Below, in pieces: positions 4,989-6,308 of a stretch of DNA of 6,308 nucleotides (within the stretch, counting starts at the first letter, position 1; each line of letters starts with the position of its first letter). The notes under the pieces were generated by a model that did not search any database, was not told where the DNA came from, and saw only the letters and a program-made list of their open reading frames with translations. This DNA comes from JACPNA01 sp964429715 (lineage in GTDB: Archaea; Nanobdellota; Nanobdellia; Woesearchaeales; GW2011-AR9), in the NCBI GenBank assembly GCA_964429715.1, contig CAYSCV010000079.1, positions 1 through 6,308 of the forward strand, read 5' to 3'. The translations under genes and the position numbers were made by a program.

Positions 4989-5836
4989 ACGGCTATTTTT
5001 CTATAATTGATTAATCGGGACATCTCTTTTTGCATGATTTTTACTTTAACCCTTTCTACATACTCCGGAATTATTTCTATACCGATTGAATTGCGCATCA
5101 TAGATTGCGCAACTTCTGAAGTGGTACCGGAGCCTAAAAACGGATCTAGAACCAAATCATTTTCTTTGGTAAAAAGATTAATAAACCACTTCGGTAATTC
5201 TTCCGGAAAAGCAGCACTGTGATTTTTGTTATTACAGACGGTGGCAAATTGCAAAACATTATTCGGGTATACCATATCTCGTTTCAACCAGTTGGATATA
5301 TTCTTGCCAAATCCGCTACCACTTTTTGAGTTGTCGCGTATTTTATCCGTTTCGCTCAAATTTTTCAGTCGGTCGATAGCCCAATCGCCAACCGGTATCA
5401 TTACCGTCTCTTGGTACATATTGAAATTGCGTGTTTTGTTAAATTGCAAAACTCGTTCCCATGCGTCGCGAAAACGATTGGGCCACTTACCCGGATAACA
5501 ATTCTTTTTATGCCAAATAAATTCTTCAGTCCATAACCATCCTTGCCTACGCAACGATAGAATGAGTTCGAGCACATAGGTATGGCGTTCGCCATTCTCT
5601 GCTTTTTCTTTGATATTCAGAATAAATGTGCCTGTCGGTTTTAGCACGCGCAACAATTGTTCACTAACCGGTAAAAACCATTCTACATATTCTTCGGGAT
5701 CAATGCCGCCATAGGTATCTTTCCTTCTATCGGCATATGGTGGAGAAGTTACGATTAAATCAACAACATTGTTGTCAATCGTTTTGAGCACTTCTCGCGA
5801 ATCACCGAGCAATATTTTTGTTGTTATGTTGTTCAT
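4985..5836 (-). CDS. Site-specific DNA methyltransferase, beta class, probable N4-cytosine (RM unit B)
   Basis: Protective methylase of the second RM system, 283 aa. Motif IV is TSPPYADRR (30-38); SPPY rather than DPPY is typical of N4-cytosine enzymes. Motif I DPFLGSGTT (231-239) lies near the C-terminus and HSAAFPEELP (206-215) before it, so the order is beta class. The central part (EEFIWHKKNCYPGKWPNRFR, 104-123, and VYPNNVLQFAT, 189-199) closely resembles the archaeal CTAG methylases M.MthZI and M.MjaI as I remember them, so CTAG is a plausible but untested target. Start ATG 5836 has no Shine-Dalgarno sequence. It follows the 31-codon ORF by 21 nt and overlaps the stop of a three-codon ORF (5844-5833). 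It is the main gene of a probable four-ORF operon. Confidence 0.92.
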   Translation of the reverse strand: MNNITTKILLGDSREVLKTIDNNVVDLIVTSPPYADRRKDTYGGIDPEEYVEWFLPVSEQLLRVLKPTGTFILNIKEKAENGERHTYVLELILSLRRQGWLWTEEFIWHKKNCYPGKWPNRFRDAWERVLQFNKTRNFNMYQETVMIPVGDWAIDRLKNLSETDKIRDNSKSGSGFGKNISNWLKRDMVYPNNVLQFATVCNNKNHSAAFPEELPKWFINLFTKENDLVLDPFLGSGTTSEVAQSMMRNSIGIEIIPEYVERVKVKIMQKEMSRLINYRKIAV

Positions 5837-5857
5837 AATTTCATTTTAATACTATCT

Positions 5858-5953
5858 TTACTGTACGAGATAAGAAATGTTAGTAGGCGATATCTCTTTA
5901 TCAAGATAGTCGGTTGCCCATTTTGACGCTTGTGGAATTGAAACGACAGACAT
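5858..5953 (-). CDS. 31-codon ORF resembling a DNA-binding N-terminal module
   Basis: ATG 5953 to TAA 5858 encodes 31 aa beginning MSVVSIPQASKWATDYL and ending PTNISYLVQ. The pattern SIPQASKWA-x-YL-x6-P-x-NISYLVQ resembles, from memory, the first part of an excisionase-like helix-turn-helix found at the N-terminus of some RM methyltransferases, where it continues YGRI. Here a stop follows the glutamine. It is in the same frame as the downstream methyltransferase but separated from it by TAA, TAG and TAA. A perfect -10 TATAAT lies 6 nt before its ATG, so it would be the first ORF on a leaderless mRNA. It may be a real micro-protein, a translated leader for the operon, or a remnant of a lost methyltransferase. 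Confidence 0.5.
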   Translation of the reverse strand: MSVVSIPQASKWATDYLDKEISPTNISYLVQ

Positions 5954-5959
5954 AGCTAC

Positions 5960-5987
5960 ATTATAGCAAACTCTTTATCATAACCAA
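5960..5987 (-). promoter_or_regulatory. Extended -10 promoter of RM unit B
   Basis: On the minus strand TGC-TATAAT (5968-5960) is a perfect extended -10, with a partial -35 TTGGTT (5987-5982) at a 16-bp spacing. Six bases separate it from ATG 5953, so the predicted transcription start is the A of that ATG. This is the clearest leaderless arrangement in the window. Confidence 0.65.
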
Positions 5988-5988
5988 G

Positions 5989-6047
5989 ACACCCGATGTT
6001 TGCCCGCCCGAACCGGTACGGGCGGGCCGCCTATCAACATCGGGTGT
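5989..6047. repeat. Nested GC-rich hairpin, CCCGATGTT family, inverted copy
   Basis: The outer arms ACACCCGATGTT (5989-6000) and AACATCGGGTGT (6036-6047) are perfect over 12 bp. Inside them GCCCGCCCG (6002-6010) and CGGGCGGGC (6019-6027) form a second perfect 9-bp stem around AACCGGTA. Read on the minus strand, its edges match those of copy 1 at 1651-1687, with a different insert. No T tract follows on the minus strand within 10 bases. Confidence 0.7.
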
Positions 6048-6149
6048 GGGGGTGTTAAGTTGGCAATTTTCACGAAAGTAGCATACGCTGTAGGTGTGTC
6101 GGCGGGACGTCAGTCCTATCCGGCCGAATTCCGCGCTGGAGACAGGCAC

Positions 6150-6184
6150 ACTAAAGGACGCCGCTTATTGCGGTGTTTTTTAGT
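6150..6184 (-). terminator. Terminator-like hairpin downstream of lysS
   Basis: ACGCCGC (6158-6164) pairs with GCGGTGT (6170-6176) around TTATT, and outer ACTAAA (6150-6155) pairs with TTTAGT (6179-6184). The T run TTTTTT (6176-6181) follows the stem on the plus strand, where no gene is seen. On the minus strand, the direction of lysS, the hairpin is flanked by an A run and followed by CCTTTAGT, a weak tract. It lies 24 nt after the lysS stop, so it is probably the lysS terminator, possibly working in both directions. Confidence 0.6.
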
Positions 6185-6198
6185 ACCTCTTTAGCATC

Positions 6199-6207
6199 TG
6201 TGGATAA
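6199..6207 (-). other. DnaA-box sequence TTATCCACA touching the lysS stop
   Basis: Exact TTATCCACA on the minus strand, beginning at the base after the lysS TAG stop. With one more base (CTGTGGATAA on the plus strand, 6198-6207) it repeats 1383-1392 at the other end of the RM block in the same orientation. Confidence 0.5.
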
Positions 6208-6308
6208 CTACTTCGGCCGCAGGGTTGGGAAGAAGATGACATCGCGGATGTTGTGAGAGTCGGTGAGAAGCATCACGAGGCGCTCAATGCCGATGCCGAC
6301 GCCGCCGG
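6208..6308 (-). CDS. lysS: Lysyl-tRNA synthetase, C-terminal end (cut by window edge)
   Basis: The last 32 codons are visible, ending TAG 6210-6208. GGVGIGIERLVML is motif 3 of class II aminoacyl-tRNA synthetases, whose arginine contacts ATP. It is followed by LTDSHNIRDVIFFPTLRPK. The ending IRDVI-FP-LRP fits lysyl-tRNA synthetase better than aspartyl or asparaginyl enzymes, which end differently after IRDVI-FP. The enzyme charges tRNA-Lys in the cytoplasm. Its G+C-rich sequence resembles rpoB and contrasts with the RM genes that follow. A hairpin at 6150-6184 separates it from them. Confidence 0.85.
   Translation of the reverse strand, partial: GGVGIGIERLVMLLTDSHNIRDVIFFPTLRPK

Noticed and set aside
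6051..6149. A tRNA or small RNA between the nested hairpin and the lysS terminator
   Set aside because: Short complementary pieces exist (GTGTG with CACAC, GGAC with GTCC) but no cloverleaf, T-loop GTTCGA or CCA end is present.
5961..6194. Open frames of 62 and 64 codons through the nested hairpin
   Set aside because: Their translations come largely from the GC-rich repeat, and they cover the unit B promoter or the lysS terminator.
1384..6207. Chromosomal origin (oriC) because of the DnaA boxes
   Set aside because: The boxes are spread over 4.8 kb around genes, not clustered beside an A+T-rich unwinding region, and no dnaA, dnaN or rpmH is near.
1..6308. Avoidance of CTAG as evidence for the unit B target
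   Set aside because: I count seven CTAG by eye where about 23 would be expected from base composition, but CTAG is rare in most bacteria, so it does not discriminate.
1..6308. CRISPR array or transposase-bearing insertion sequence
   Set aside because: No regularly spaced direct repeats and no transposase-like protein in any frame.

Overview
The window looks like part of a Patescibacteria (Candidate Phyla Radiation) chromosome, possibly Parcubacteria. This is an inference from four things: the style of the rpoB N-terminus, the near absence of Shine-Dalgarno sequences, the hairpin-rich intergenic DNA, and the use of TGA as a stop (code 11, not the TGA-Gly code 25 of some CPR lineages). No rRNA, tRNA, CRISPR array or transposase is visible. 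Every gene I accept lies on the minus strand, so the gene order in the direction of transcription runs from high to low coordinates.

Layout in transcription order. (1) 6308-6208: the 3' end of lysS (lysyl-tRNA synthetase), followed by a terminator-like hairpin (6150-6184) and a nested hairpin (5989-6047). (2) 5953-4031: restriction-modification (RM) unit B. It has a good promoter, a 31-codon ORF resembling a DNA-binding N-terminal module, a beta-class SPPY methyltransferase, a PmeII/EcoO109I-like PD-(D/E)XK endonuclease and a 68-aa unknown gene. (3) About 4030-3832: a spacer with two DnaA-box-like sequences, a 24-bp perfect palindrome and one half of a dispersed repeat. (4) 3831-3259: a 190-aa protein with one membrane segment and no recognised function. 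(5) 3159-1784: RM unit A, a beta-class DPPY methyltransferase overlapping a short PD-(D/E)XK nuclease. (6) 1783-1175: 609 bp without a gene, packed with inverted repeats and ending in a strong sigma70-type promoter and a terminator-like hairpin ahead of (7) the first 391 codons of rpoB, cut by the window edge.

The plain reading is a small defence island: two unrelated type II RM systems placed head to tail between two housekeeping genes. Sample counts support a composition break: 60% G+C at 241-300 (rpoB) against 33% at 4261-4320 (unit B nuclease). Unit A is intermediate (48% and 53% in two 60-base samples), which suggests that the two RM units have different histories. In both units the methyltransferase is first and the nuclease start overlaps its stop by ATGA.

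The less expected signals are regulatory and structural. TTATCCACA (three exact copies and one near copy, all in the same orientation) marks the edges of the RM modules. Extended -10 promoters sit so close to start codons that three units may be leaderless. A probable attenuator lies in a roughly 158-nt rpoB leader, and hairpin elements of one family recur in three intergenic regions.
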